Shown piece by piece: positions 1 to 6,243 of a stretch of DNA of 7,673 nt. Source of the stretch: Holosporaceae bacterium (GTDB taxonomy: Bacteria; Pseudomonadota; Alphaproteobacteria; UBA3830); the NCBI GenBank assembly GCA_031276835.1, contig JAISMI010000077.1:1-7673 (forward strand). Direction: 5' to 3'. Position numbers and translations under genes: made by a program. The notes below the pieces were generated by a model. It searched no databases. It was not told where the DNA came from and saw only the letters and a list, made by a program, of their open reading frames with translations. Positions within the stretch are counted from its first letter, which is position 1. Every line of letters begins with the position of its first letter.

Positions 1-1777
1 TTACATACTCTAGAATTTTTTTCAGACCCGCGATACGACCGTCATGGGGGCTGCCGTCTAAAAATTTTTGAGACGCGTCCGAGTAGTCGACACTAAAGTC
101 GATCTTATCGGATTCCTGCATCGGAATCTCGGAATTGTCGTTATTAAAGCCCAGATACGTCAGTTCCTGCGGCTCAAAATGATCCGGAGCGTTCGCCACA
201 AGTATTATCGCCCGTTTCTTGGCGTTACGGGCCGGATGAGCAAATTTTTCGCCGCTTTGCGCCCCCGACGACGGATGGCCTCCCCAACTGAGAAGATTGT
301 AGGCCCACTGAACCGCTAAAAATAGGAAATTCGACTTGTTTTTTGGATCGTCGACAGGTCTTATCAGGCCTAAATCGTAGATTACGTTCTGGACGTCGTC
401 CGTCAGCTCCGTTATGAAATATGGATTGGCCCTGTAGACGGGACAATTCTTTTCGCACATGACCGCCAGTAGATTGCAGTGGCCCAAATAGCAGGGGTTC
501 AGATTCATCCGCTGGAACAAATATGCCGTATTGAACATTGGATTGTCCGTCGATAATAGCGCATAGCCTCTGAAGAGCTGTACGCTCCGATAGGAGTCCG
601 TCTGACCGCGGCGAAACATAATCGGCGAGCCGTATTCCGGATTTCCCCAGTCGTCGTAGAGATATTCGCCGGCAACAATGTCTCCGCCCAACTGGCCGTC
701 GGAACCGTAGACCGCCGCCTGCTTCAGGTAGGGAAGATCCGGCAGTCGATTCATGGGCGGAATCGCCGCAGTCCAATTGCTTCGGTTGGGCGGAATCGAG
801 ATTTTTCCCGAGTAGGGAACCACTCCAACCGCAACTCCCGCCGTGTGCAGAAAATGATTTTTCAAAAATTCAACATAGCCGTTCGCAATTTCCTTGACGG
901 GCGTCGACGCCGTGCCGTTCGGAGCAACCAGCGTTGCGGAATTACTGTTACTCGAGGTGCAGGCGGCGTGGTTTACGGGCAACGTCAAAATAATATCCAC
1001 GTCGCACTGGGCCGGATAGGCGTTCACTACTTTTTCGATACATTTGCAGTCGCATTTAAGGCACTTCTTGGAAACGTCCAAGGTCATCGCTAATTTTCCA
1101 CTATCTTCGGCGTACTTAACGACGTTGCGGGCCTCGGTTCCGCCCGACGTCGAGTAAAATTTAAAGGAAAGCTCTCCTTTGCTCGGATTAAAAACGACGC
1201 TATCCAGCGGCGCGTCGTCGCACAGCAACGAATTTTTGGTTGTCAATTGACCCCCAAGACCCGTCTGTAGATTAAAATTCGATGCAAGCCCATAACTCGA
1301 GAGAACGGCGTACATCTTGGTCAAACTATATGAGCCGTAACCTCTGTTGATATAGTATATCTGCGTCGACGATTCCGTCATGAACATTTTCTTATCTATG
1401 TCGAAGGCGCGGTCGCATAAAGCTTGCGCGCCGGCGGTGTAGATTCTTTCCCTCTGCGTCGTCCATGTCTTGGCGGGATTGTACTTCTCCAATGCCGCCG
1501 CTCCAACCGCAAACGCCGCGCTGGACGTTATCCCTAATTTGTGCGACGACTGAATCCGCTTGACGGAATAGTTGATCGATAACAAAAATACCGGAATGAA
1601 AAACGCCAACAACATCATTACGTATCCGCCGCAAGCGGCGCGACGTCGCTTAACGCAGCCTCGGATCCTAGGCTTTGAGACGCGCCAGGAGAAAATTTTC
1701 CAATTTAATAGAAATTTGATAAAATCGCCCCGACTGTTGGAAAATTTTATCAAAAAACGACGGATTAACGCTTTCAA
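1..1777 (-). CDS. TadG-like pilus-assembly protein with degenerate VWA domain (partial, C-terminus outside window)
   Basis: The minus strand is open from an upstream stop (complement of 1787-1789) to the window edge, giving 592 residues without the C-terminus. No ATG opens the frame. I chose TTG at 1777 because an AGG lies 8 bases upstream and because the first in-frame ATG (1618) falls inside the membrane segment. A basic stretch (residues 43-46, KRRR) precedes a hydrophobic anchor (about 52-70), as in TadE/TadG proteins, where the rest faces the periplasm. Residues about 261-320 look like the first part of a VWA fold: the strand DIILTL, a helix, then VAVGVVPYSGKISIPP, matching the TadG 'VPFS' region. 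W491 in AVQWAYNLLS and the later KKRAIILVAN match the TadG 'WAWRLLSP' and 'KK-IVLLTDG' stretches. The metal-site residues are replaced (PVNHA for DxSxS, ANA for TDG). TadG is known from Flp/Tad pilus loci; the assignment is by remembered motifs, and a TadG-type anchor fused to an unrelated exodomain remains possible. Confidence 0.72.
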   Translation of the reverse strand, partial: MKALIRRFLIKFSNSRGDFIKFLLNWKIFSWRVSKPRIRGCVKRRRAACGGYVMMLLAFFIPVFLLSINYSVKRIQSSHKLGITSSAAFAVGAAALEKYNPAKTWTTQRERIYTAGAQALCDRAFDIDKKMFMTESSTQIYYINRGYGSYSLTKMYAVLSSYGLASNFNLQTGLGGQLTTKNSLLCDDAPLDSVVFNPSKGELSFKFYSTSGGTEARNVVKYAEDSGKLAMTLDVSKKCLKCDCKCIEKVVNAYPAQCDVDIILTLPVNHAACTSSNSNSATLVAPNGTASTPVKEIANGYVEFLKNHFLHTAGVAVGVVPYSGKISIPPNRSNWTAAIPPMNRLPDLPYLKQAAVYGSDGQLGGDIVAGEYLYDDWGNPEYGSPIMFRRGQTDSYRSVQLFRGYALLSTDNPMFNTAYLFQRMNLNPCYLGHCNLLAVMCEKNCPVYRANPYFITELTDDVQNVIYDLGLIRPVDDPKNKSNFLFLAVQWAYNLLSWGGHPSSGAQSGEKFAHPARNAKKRAIILVANAPDHFEPQELTYLGFNNDNSEIPMQESDKIDFSVDYSDASQKFLDGSPHDGRIAGLKKILEYV

Positions 1778-1809
1778 ATCATAGACCTATCAACATCTGC
1801 ATTACATTC

Positions 1810-1823
1810 GAAAAAATTTTTTC
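1810..1823. repeat. 14-bp A/T-tract palindrome in the TadG-like leader
   Basis: GAAAAAATTTTTTC is a perfect palindrome lying between the candidate -10 box and the start of the TadG-like gene. Such A-tracts bend DNA and may bind nucleoid proteins, but no specific binding site is recognised. Confidence 0.4.
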
Positions 1824-1855
1824 TAATCTTCCCAACCCATATCCATTTTTCCACG

Positions 1856-1861
1856 ATTATA
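1856..1861 (-). promoter_or_regulatory. Candidate -10 box for the TadG-like gene
   Basis: The minus strand reads a perfect TATAAT here, about 80 bases before the chosen TTG start. No good -35 box is visible at 16-18 bases. The predicted leader would contain the A-tract palindrome at 1810-1823. Assignment rests on the -10 hexamer alone. Confidence 0.3.
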
Positions 1862-1903
1862 CTAAACTCCATCCATTTATTTTTCCGTTAATTTCCTGAA
1901 AAA

Positions 1904-1942
1904 TTTTACGCTCCCGACGGACGTAAAAACGACGGCGTCCGT
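1904..1942. repeat. Two overlapping, mutually exclusive inverted repeats in a divergent intergenic region
   Basis: TTTTACG (1904-1910) pairs with CGTAAAA (1922-1928). ACGGACG (1917-1923) pairs with CGTCCGT (1936-1942). The two hairpins share bases 1917-1923, so only one can form at a time. They sit upstream of both flanking genes and outside any frame I can support. They could be an operator or remnant terminators; no factor is recognised. Confidence 0.4.
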
Positions 1943-1988
1943 AAATAAAAAAAACTGCGGCGTTTCGCACAAATTGTCAAAAAAAGAC

Positions 1989-2028
1989 TAGACAAAAGAA
2001 AAAGAATAACATATATATAATATGTTAT
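1989..2028 (+). promoter_or_regulatory. Promoter candidate overlapped by a 9-bp inverted repeat, upstream of the exported protein
   Basis: TAGACA (1989-1994, five of six matches to the -35 consensus) is followed after 17 bases by TATATA at 2012-2017; a perfect TATAAT starts at 2016. ATAACATAT (2006-2014) and ATATGTTAT (2020-2028) form a perfect inverted repeat with a 5-base centre covering the -10 region. A dimeric repressor there would block RNA polymerase, but the sequence is very AT-rich, so the symmetry could be partly chance. Confidence 0.4.
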
Positions 2029-2047
2029 ATGATTAAGGAAAAATTAC

Positions 2048-2662
2048 ATGAAGAAAATAATATTTTTACTTTTTACGATAAATATAAATTTATTTGGAAT
2101 GATCCAAGATAAAATGAGAGAAACGCTTGACAATTTGGGACCAACTCACTCGAAGGTAACGGAAAGGCTCAAGCAAGCAATGGACGATCATCCTGACAGG
2201 TTTTCCGCCGTCAGAGCGCAGGCGAATATATTTGTCCGACGGGCGCCTACCATTAAGAATAGAGAGGTCGAGGATTTTTTGCGTATGCTAAACAGAGATT
2301 TTCCACTGATTACTTCGCATAAACCGGCTCCGGTTAGTTATGCGGAAACGCCTGTTTCGAAAACGACAGAATCGCCGGCGCCAACAACGCTTCCCATTGA
2401 AGAAGAGGAAAGCCGCCCGCAAGACGTAATCGTAGACTATATCGATGAAGATATGTACAAGTACTATATGGAATTGGACGAAAATACCTTGTCCGACGTC
2501 ATAGGACGCGCCATTGATTTTCTGGGAGAACCAAATACGAACGCCGCCGCAAAAAATATTCCTCAAAAAGATAGATTGTCATTTACTAATGATCTCCTAG
2601 ATTCAACAAGAGAAGGCCAGGCTAACACTCTCGTCATTCTTAGAATATTTGGTTTTAATTAA
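2048..2662 (+). CDS. Exported protein of unknown function
   Basis: I do not recognise this 204-residue protein. The ATG is supported by AAGGAA seven bases upstream. Residues 1-17 (two lysines, a hydrophobic run, then LFG) form a typical Sec signal peptide, probably cut near residue 17, with no lipobox. The mature protein contains no cysteine. Residues about 18-85 are charged and probably helical; about 92-126 is a Pro/Thr/Glu-rich linker with an acidic patch (EEEES); the C-terminal part (127-204) is acidic around YIDEDMYKYYMELDE and ends hydrophobic. It is likely periplasmic or secreted. It stands alone, divergent from the TadG-like gene and convergent with the YggU gene, so the context gives no firm role. 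A link to the neighbouring envelope genes is only conceivable. Confidence 0.75.
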   Translation: MKKIIFLLFTININLFGMIQDKMRETLDNLGPTHSKVTERLKQAMDDHPDRFSAVRAQANIFVRRAPTIKNREVEDFLRMLNRDFPLITSHKPAPVSYAETPVSKTTESPAPTTLPIEEEESRPQDVIVDYIDEDMYKYYMELDENTLSDVIGRAIDFLGEPNTNAAAKNIPQKDRLSFTNDLLDSTREGQANTLVILRIFGFN

Positions 2663-2702
2663 TCGCCTCCAAAAGAAAAATTCTTATCTCGATTTTGGAT
2701 TG

Positions 2703-3008
2703 TTAGTCCTCCAGAGATAGGAATTTTTCTTTTATTTTATCTTCGGCGGCGGTTTCTATGAAAACGGTCTTAGAGGAAGATTTATATCCGGAAATTACCG
2801 AGCAGCATGATCTTTTTAAATCCAAAAAAGCCGCAATTGTATCTTCTAAAGCTTCATTGGCTTGACCATTTTGAGGAATAGCCCTGACGGTTACTTTCAC
2901 TCTGTCGCCGACCAGGCTGACCACTTCGTTTTTGGAAGATTTGGGAACCAATTTCACCCTGAGATAAACGCCGCCTTTGGCTTTTTCACAGCATAATAAT
3001 TCTCGCAT
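2703..3008 (-). CDS. yggU: DUF167 / UPF0235 (YggU) family protein
   Basis: This 101-residue protein matches the YggU/UPF0235 pattern: a first strand GGVYLRVKLVPKSSKNEV (12-29), the conserved NGQANEAL (47-54) before a helix, and SGYKSSSKTVFI (73-84), corresponding to the family's 'SGETSRDK' region. Length is normal for the family, with about ten extra N-terminal residues. The fold is a small alpha/beta domain and the molecular function is not established. It is cytosolic: there is no signal peptide. The start at 3008 has only a weak GGA eleven bases upstream. The gene is monocistronic here, divergent from the secretin operon. It has an unusual CC pair twice (6-7 and 68-69). Confidence 0.85.
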   Translation of the reverse strand: MRELLCCEKAKGGVYLRVKLVPKSSKNEVVSLVGDRVKVTVRAIPQNGQANEALEDTIAAFLDLKRSCCSVISGYKSSSKTVFIETAAEDKIKEKFLSLED

Positions 3009-3014
3009 TCAGGA

Positions 3015-3041
3015 TTTCCATTTAATCGCCTTAAATGGAAA
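3015..3041. repeat. 11-bp perfect inverted repeat in front of yggU
   Basis: TTTCCATTTAA (3015-3025) and TTAAATGGAAA (3031-3041) are perfect complements around a 5-base loop. The repeat lies 6 bases before the yggU start, so on that transcript it would form a stem holding the weak GGA ribosome-binding site. It could act as an operator or a translational control hairpin. Confidence 0.6.
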
Positions 3042-3043
3042 AT

Positions 3044-3072
3044 ATGCTAGTCTTTTATTTGTTATTATGCAA
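3044..3072 (-). promoter_or_regulatory. Weak promoter candidate for yggU
   Basis: On the minus strand TTGCAT (3072-3067) and TAGCAT (3049-3044) are spaced by 17 bases. The hexamers match the consensus at only three and four positions. The inverted repeat begins two bases past the -10 box, where transcription would start. Confidence 0.25.
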
Positions 3073-3078
3073 GAACTC

Positions 3079-3121
3079 CGCTTCGTAATATAAAATCGCG
3101 CCGTTGCGAAGCGACATTTTT
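3079..3121 (+). terminator. Stem-loop followed by a T-run: terminator or attenuator upstream of the secretin operon
   Basis: CGCTTCG (3079-3085) pairs with CGAAGCG (3107-3113). The stem extends inward by four more A-U/G-U pairs. Three bases later comes TTTTT (3117-3121). No annotated plus-strand gene ends here, so if real it terminates a short leader or small RNA starting after about 3040. It ends just before the promoter candidate at 3123. Confidence 0.35.
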
Positions 3122-3122
3122 C

Positions 3123-3151
3123 TGTACAATTCCTTAGCTTCTTTCTATAGT
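3123..3151 (+). promoter_or_regulatory. Promoter candidate for the secretin-pilin operon
   Basis: TGTACA (3123-3128, four of six) and TATAGT (3146-3151, five of six) are separated by 17 bases. A start near 3158 would leave a leader of about 30 bases, ending in the strong GGAGG ribosome-binding site at 3177-3181. Confidence 0.4.
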
Positions 3152-3188
3152 AATTAAGTTAATTGTAATATTTATTGGAGGTAATTCC

Positions 3189-4802
3189 ATGTCGCGTTTT
3201 CTATTGGGTGCGTTCATACTACTAAGTGGATGCGTTTCCGTAAACGATGCAAGAACTCCTCAGCAAAAAAATCTAAATCCCCAAGCCTTTGAAACCATAT
3301 CTTCTCCGGCGGACGATTTCATATCAGATCTGGACATGGATGAATTTTTGGAAGACGAAATCGATAAGGATCCGCCAATTCATGAAAATTTTTACAAGCT
3401 CATCTCCATTTCAGTCACGGAAAATATGAAAATGCGGGAAGTTCTCACCCAAATGGCCGATTTGGCGGGCGTTAATATTTTCATTGTGCAGGATGTGGAG
3501 GGCGGCATATCCTTTTCGGCTAAAAATCGACCGTTTCTGGACATTCTTAAAGATATTTGCTCCGGCGCCGGTCTAAAATACGCCATTGATGGAAATTCGG
3601 TAAAAATAGAAATAGATACGCCTATGCTAAAAATTTATAACATCCAATTTTTAAATATTCAGCGCGACGCCCAAAGTTCCGTTTCGGTTTCAACGAATAT
3701 TTTCATGAATCAATCCATAGGCGGCAAGGGAAACGTAGTAACCCCGACGACTGGATCAACCAACAACGGATCCAATAGTTTGGTGGTCGGAGTAACAAAA
3801 AATGATTTCTGGACCGAGCTGGAATCGTCCATAAAAACAATCATTGGAGAAGGCGACGGCTCTTACATGTCGGTGCACAGACAGGGAGGATTGGCGACCG
3901 TCTATACCACCCAAAGCAAACACAACGAGGTGCAAAAATATCTCCGCCTACTTAAAGACGCTTCGGAATCGCAAGTGCTGATCGAAGCGAAAATTCTAGA
4001 AGTTAATCTAAACGACGAATATAGAAACGGCGTCAACTGGAATATATTGCGCGACGGCGGAGCAAAATTAGAAAAAGTTTTCTCCAACAGAGACGGACTT
4101 CTTTCTTTCGGCATAGATAGAGCGGAGTTAAACGTAGTCGCCGGATTGATTGAAAAATTTGGAGCAGTTAAAACTCTATCAAGTCCAAGAATTACTGTTC
4201 TCAATAATCAGTCGGCCATATTGAAGGTCGCCCAGAACGAAGTAATTTACATTCCTGAATTACATAGGCAATACGCGACGGTGTCCGATAATCGCAGTAC
4301 GGATTTTCTATCGACCACGATTCATACCATTCCGATTGGATTGATAATGTCTGTTTTACCTTCTGTGGACAAGAAAAATAACACCATTCTGTTGAATCTA
4401 CGGCCAACTATTTCTCGAATTAAAAGCTATAAGGAAGTGCCGTTTTTCTATCAGACTACTTCTTCTTCCGGAAACATATTTGGCAACGGAGTCCAGAGTC
4501 ATAAAGTCCCCATTGTGGACATAAGAGAACTGGATTCTGTGCTAAAACTCGATTCTGGACAGATAGTCGTGATGGGCGGACTAATGCAGGAGTCGTCCAG
4601 CAACAGTCGGGACGGATTGCCAGGATTTCAGGAGGCGGATTTCATAGCCGGAAGCAACGAAAAATCAACCAATATTACGGAGTTGGTCATCTTTCTGAAG
4701 GCGACAATTTTACGCAAGAAAAATAGAGCCCATCATGAAGCAGATAGAAAAATCTACGACGCGTTTGCTAATGATCCAAGACCATTGAAGTTTAAAAAAT
4801 GA
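3189..4802 (+). CDS. Outer-membrane secretin lipoprotein of the type IV pilus / type II secretion superfamily
   Basis: This 537-residue protein has a lipoprotein signal peptide with lipobox LSGC (lipidated Cys15), then an acidic linker (about 41-67). Residues about 69-143 form a secretin/TonB short N-terminal (STN, N0) domain. A Ser/Asn/Thr-rich stretch (about 161-200) follows. The C-terminal secretin domain (about 225-510) shows VLIEAKILEVNLND (263-276), a VKTLSSPRITVLNNQSA stretch (327-343) and IVVMGGLMQ (459-467), and ends with ELVIFLKATIL (498-508). Secretins assemble as multimeric gated channels through which pili or secreted proteins cross the outer membrane. The short N-terminal part is closer to MshL/PilN-type secretins than to PilQ or GspD, but I cannot fix the subtype. 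GGAGG seven bases before ATG supports the start. The stop overlaps the next start (ATGA). The usual 'PxLGxLF' after GLPGF is replaced by DFIAGSN. Confidence 0.93.
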   Translation: MSRFLLGAFILLSGCVSVNDARTPQQKNLNPQAFETISSPADDFISDLDMDEFLEDEIDKDPPIHENFYKLISISVTENMKMREVLTQMADLAGVNIFIVQDVEGGISFSAKNRPFLDILKDICSGAGLKYAIDGNSVKIEIDTPMLKIYNIQFLNIQRDAQSSVSVSTNIFMNQSIGGKGNVVTPTTGSTNNGSNSLVVGVTKNDFWTELESSIKTIIGEGDGSYMSVHRQGGLATVYTTQSKHNEVQKYLRLLKDASESQVLIEAKILEVNLNDEYRNGVNWNILRDGGAKLEKVFSNRDGLLSFGIDRAELNVVAGLIEKFGAVKTLSSPRITVLNNQSAILKVAQNEVIYIPELHRQYATVSDNRSTDFLSTTIHTIPIGLIMSVLPSVDKKNNTILLNLRPTISRIKSYKEVPFFYQTTSSSGNIFGNGVQSHKVPIVDIRELDSVLKLDSGQIVVMGGLMQESSSNSRDGLPGFQEADFIAGSNEKSTNITELVIFLKATILRKKNRAHHEADRKIYDAFANDPRPLKFKK

Positions 4803-5437
4803 TGAAATTCTCCAATAGAAACAAAGGGTTTTCCCTCATCGAAATTGCAATAGCCGTCGTGGTCATCGGGCTAATTGCCGGCTTTGCTTTGAAGGGACGA
4901 GAGCTTATTAATTCCGCAAAATTAAGATCCGTTGCCGATCAGATAAACACATTCAGGGCGGCCGTCCAGGGATTTGTAGACAAATACGGAGCGTTGCCAG
5001 GAGATTTTACCGCCGCGCGGGAAATGATCGACGATTCATTGGAGAACGGACCTGGAAATGGAGTAATATCATCAACGGAAGACGCTAAACGATTTTGGCG
5101 GCATTTGGCGGCGGCGGATTTGATCAACTTGGAATTAATCAACGGATACCCCGTCAGTAAAGTCGGCGGATATTACACGGCGTCATCTGAAATTCCGAAT
5201 CATTCGGGCATATGGATAGTACTGTGCAAAAGTACCGTCGACAATCACAATTTCGTAGGAATTTTGTCGCCGGAAGAGTCGTATTCCATCGATAAAAATA
5301 ACGACACTGGAAATCCAACAACCGGAGAAATTCGGGCCATAAAATCATCAGCGGCGACGGGAGAATGTTTCATTGGTTCAAAATATAATTTCAAAAATAA
5401 AAACAAAGATTGCGTGCTTCTATTCAGAATTTGGTAA
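4799..5437 (+). CDS. Type IV pilin / pseudopilin-like protein 1
   Basis: The protein has 212 residues with a class III prepilin leader: MMKFSNRNKG ends in Gly10, and the mature protein would begin with Phe11, with the conserved Glu at mature position 5 and a hydrophobic helix (about 11-31). A prepilin peptidase, not encoded here, would cut and methylate it. Further matches to a family of pilin-like proteins are YGALPGDF (63-70), FWRHLAAADLI (99-109) and IDKNNDTGNPTTG (164-176), the last resembling the Asp-rich 'DDGxPxTG' loop seen in such pilins. Cysteines at 143, 190 and 205 could form one disulfide. ATG overlaps the secretin stop by four bases (a second ATG follows at 4802), which suggests coupled translation. 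It may be the main filament subunit or a pseudopilin; length does not decide. Confidence 0.9.
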   Translation: MMKFSNRNKGFSLIEIAIAVVVIGLIAGFALKGRELINSAKLRSVADQINTFRAAVQGFVDKYGALPGDFTAAREMIDDSLENGPGNGVISSTEDAKRFWRHLAAADLINLELINGYPVSKVGGYYTASSEIPNHSGIWIVLCKSTVDNHNFVGILSPEESYSIDKNNDTGNPTTGEIRAIKSSAATGECFIGSKYNFKNKNKDCVLLFRIW

Positions 5438-6092
5438 AGCGCGTCGGCGAAACGGATCAATTTTACTAGAAATAGCAATTGCAATGTCCATTATTAGCAT
5501 AATTTCCGGATTTATCATAACCAAAACCGTCTCCGCCGGCAAAATAATGCGAGCGCAGATCACGAAAAGCAATATAGAAACGACGGCCGTCGCCTTGGCG
5601 GCTTTTCTCGCCAACCAAAATAGATTGCCTAGACCGTCGTTTGACGACGATGGACGAGAAAGTTTGGAATCCGGAACTAATTTATTCAATTTCGTGGGAA
5701 AAGTTCCTTATCATTCCCTAGGAATATCGGCCAAAATCGCCCTAGACGGAAATGGGAAACCGTTAATTTATATGGTAGAGCCCAAACTCGCCGGTAATTT
5801 TCAAAGCATATACGAAAGAGGCATGGACAACTATTTTTGCAGCGGAATTTTCAGTCCCTCCATCGTTATAAATAATATCGAAGACCCATCGCCGGACGTA
5901 ATTGCATTTGCAATCGACGTCCATGACAATCCTCCAGTCATAACGGAAAAAATCAACGTTAGAATTTCCTCCAACACCAGTTGGTTTTCACGGGATAGAC
6001 TGTTGATGCAATATCTAAAAAATCGTCCTTGCAAAAGTGAAATAAAACCGACGACGGAAAACTCCAACGGAGCCGAGCAATTTAATTTCTAG
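5373..6092 (+). CDS. Type IV pilin / pseudopilin-like protein 2 (TTG start)
   Basis: No ATG or GTG lies upstream of the pilin signature in this frame. TTG at 5373, preceded by GGGAG (5359-5363) at nine bases, is the best start and gives 239 residues, overlapping the preceding gene by 65 bases. The leader is basic (RRR at 24-26) and ends in Gly28 before SILLE, with Glu at mature position 5 and a hydrophobic helix (29-50). Later motifs fit a minor-pilin family: RLPRPS (84-89, usually RLPCPA), GKVPYHSLGI (109-118), DGNGKPLIYMVEPKL (125-139) and SRDRLLMQYL (206-215). Cysteines are at 15, 156 and 220. It probably works with the preceding pilin-like protein and the secretin. The 28-residue leader is long and resembles that of type IVb prepilins. 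Confidence 0.85.
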   Translation: MVQNIISKIKTKIACFYSEFGKARRRNGSILLEIAIAMSIISIISGFIITKTVSAGKIMRAQITKSNIETTAVALAAFLANQNRLPRPSFDDDGRESLESGTNLFNFVGKVPYHSLGISAKIALDGNGKPLIYMVEPKLAGNFQSIYERGMDNYFCSGIFSPSIVINNIEDPSPDVIAFAIDVHDNPPVITEKINVRISSNTSWFSRDRLLMQYLKNRPCKSEIKPTTENSNGAEQFNF

Positions 6093-6117
6093 CGACTTAA
6101 TATTCTAAAAAAGCAAT

Positions 6118-6146
6118 TTGTTAACGACGCTATGTTTTGCTAGAAT
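6118..6146 (+). promoter_or_regulatory. Promoter of the SRP RNA gene
   Basis: TTGTTA (6118-6123) and TAGAAT (6141-6146) are spaced by exactly 17 bases. The -10 box is preceded by TGC, an extended -10 motif. A start near 6153 fits the 5' end of the SRP RNA stem. Confidence 0.65.
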
Positions 6147-6152
6147 GCACGC

Positions 6153-6243
6153 AGGACAGTTGGGCATTCAGGATTGCAAATCCGGTCAGGTTCGGAAGAA
6201 AGCAGCCGTAGCGAACACCGAGTGGGTCGACTGTCTCCTTTTT
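6153..6243 (+). ncRNA. ffs: Signal recognition particle RNA (4.5S type)
   Basis: The conserved apical hairpin of bacterial SRP RNA is present: GGTCAGG (6184-6190), a GGAA tetraloop (6194-6197) and AGCAGCC (6201-6207), which bind the Ffh protein. The loop-closing stem is TTC/GAA rather than the common TCC/GGA, a compensated change. The terminal stem pairs GACAGT (6155-6160) with ACTGTC (6230-6235). A T-run at 6239-6243 serves as terminator. The length of about 91 bases is normal for the small bacterial form. With Ffh and FtsY it directs nascent membrane proteins to the inner membrane. Ends are estimated from the promoter, stem and T-run. Confidence 0.93.

Larger units (their letters stand above)
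3067..3259 (+). repeat. 13-bp direct repeat ATGCAAGAACTCC, copies 180 bp apart
   Basis: Identical copies lie at 3067-3079 (leader, abutting the stem-loop) and 3247-3259 (inside the secretin gene, codons for residues about 20-24). The interval between them holds the operon promoter candidate and the start of the gene. It may be chance. Confidence 0.35.

Noticed and set aside
225..776. 183-codon minus-strand frame with an ATG
   Set aside because: It lies in another frame over the continuous TadG-like frame. Its translation is rich in Arg, Ser and Gly with no recognisable domain, while the TadG-like frame shows the membrane anchor and VWA-like motifs.
845..1093. Plus-strand frame of 82 codons opposite the TadG-like gene
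   Set aside because: Antisense shadow of a well-supported gene, with no ribosome-binding site and no recognisable product.
2668..2699. Terminator between the convergent genes (TCCAAAA paired with TTTTGGA)
   Set aside because: The stem is only 7 bp, mostly A-T, with an 18-base loop and no T-run after it on either strand.
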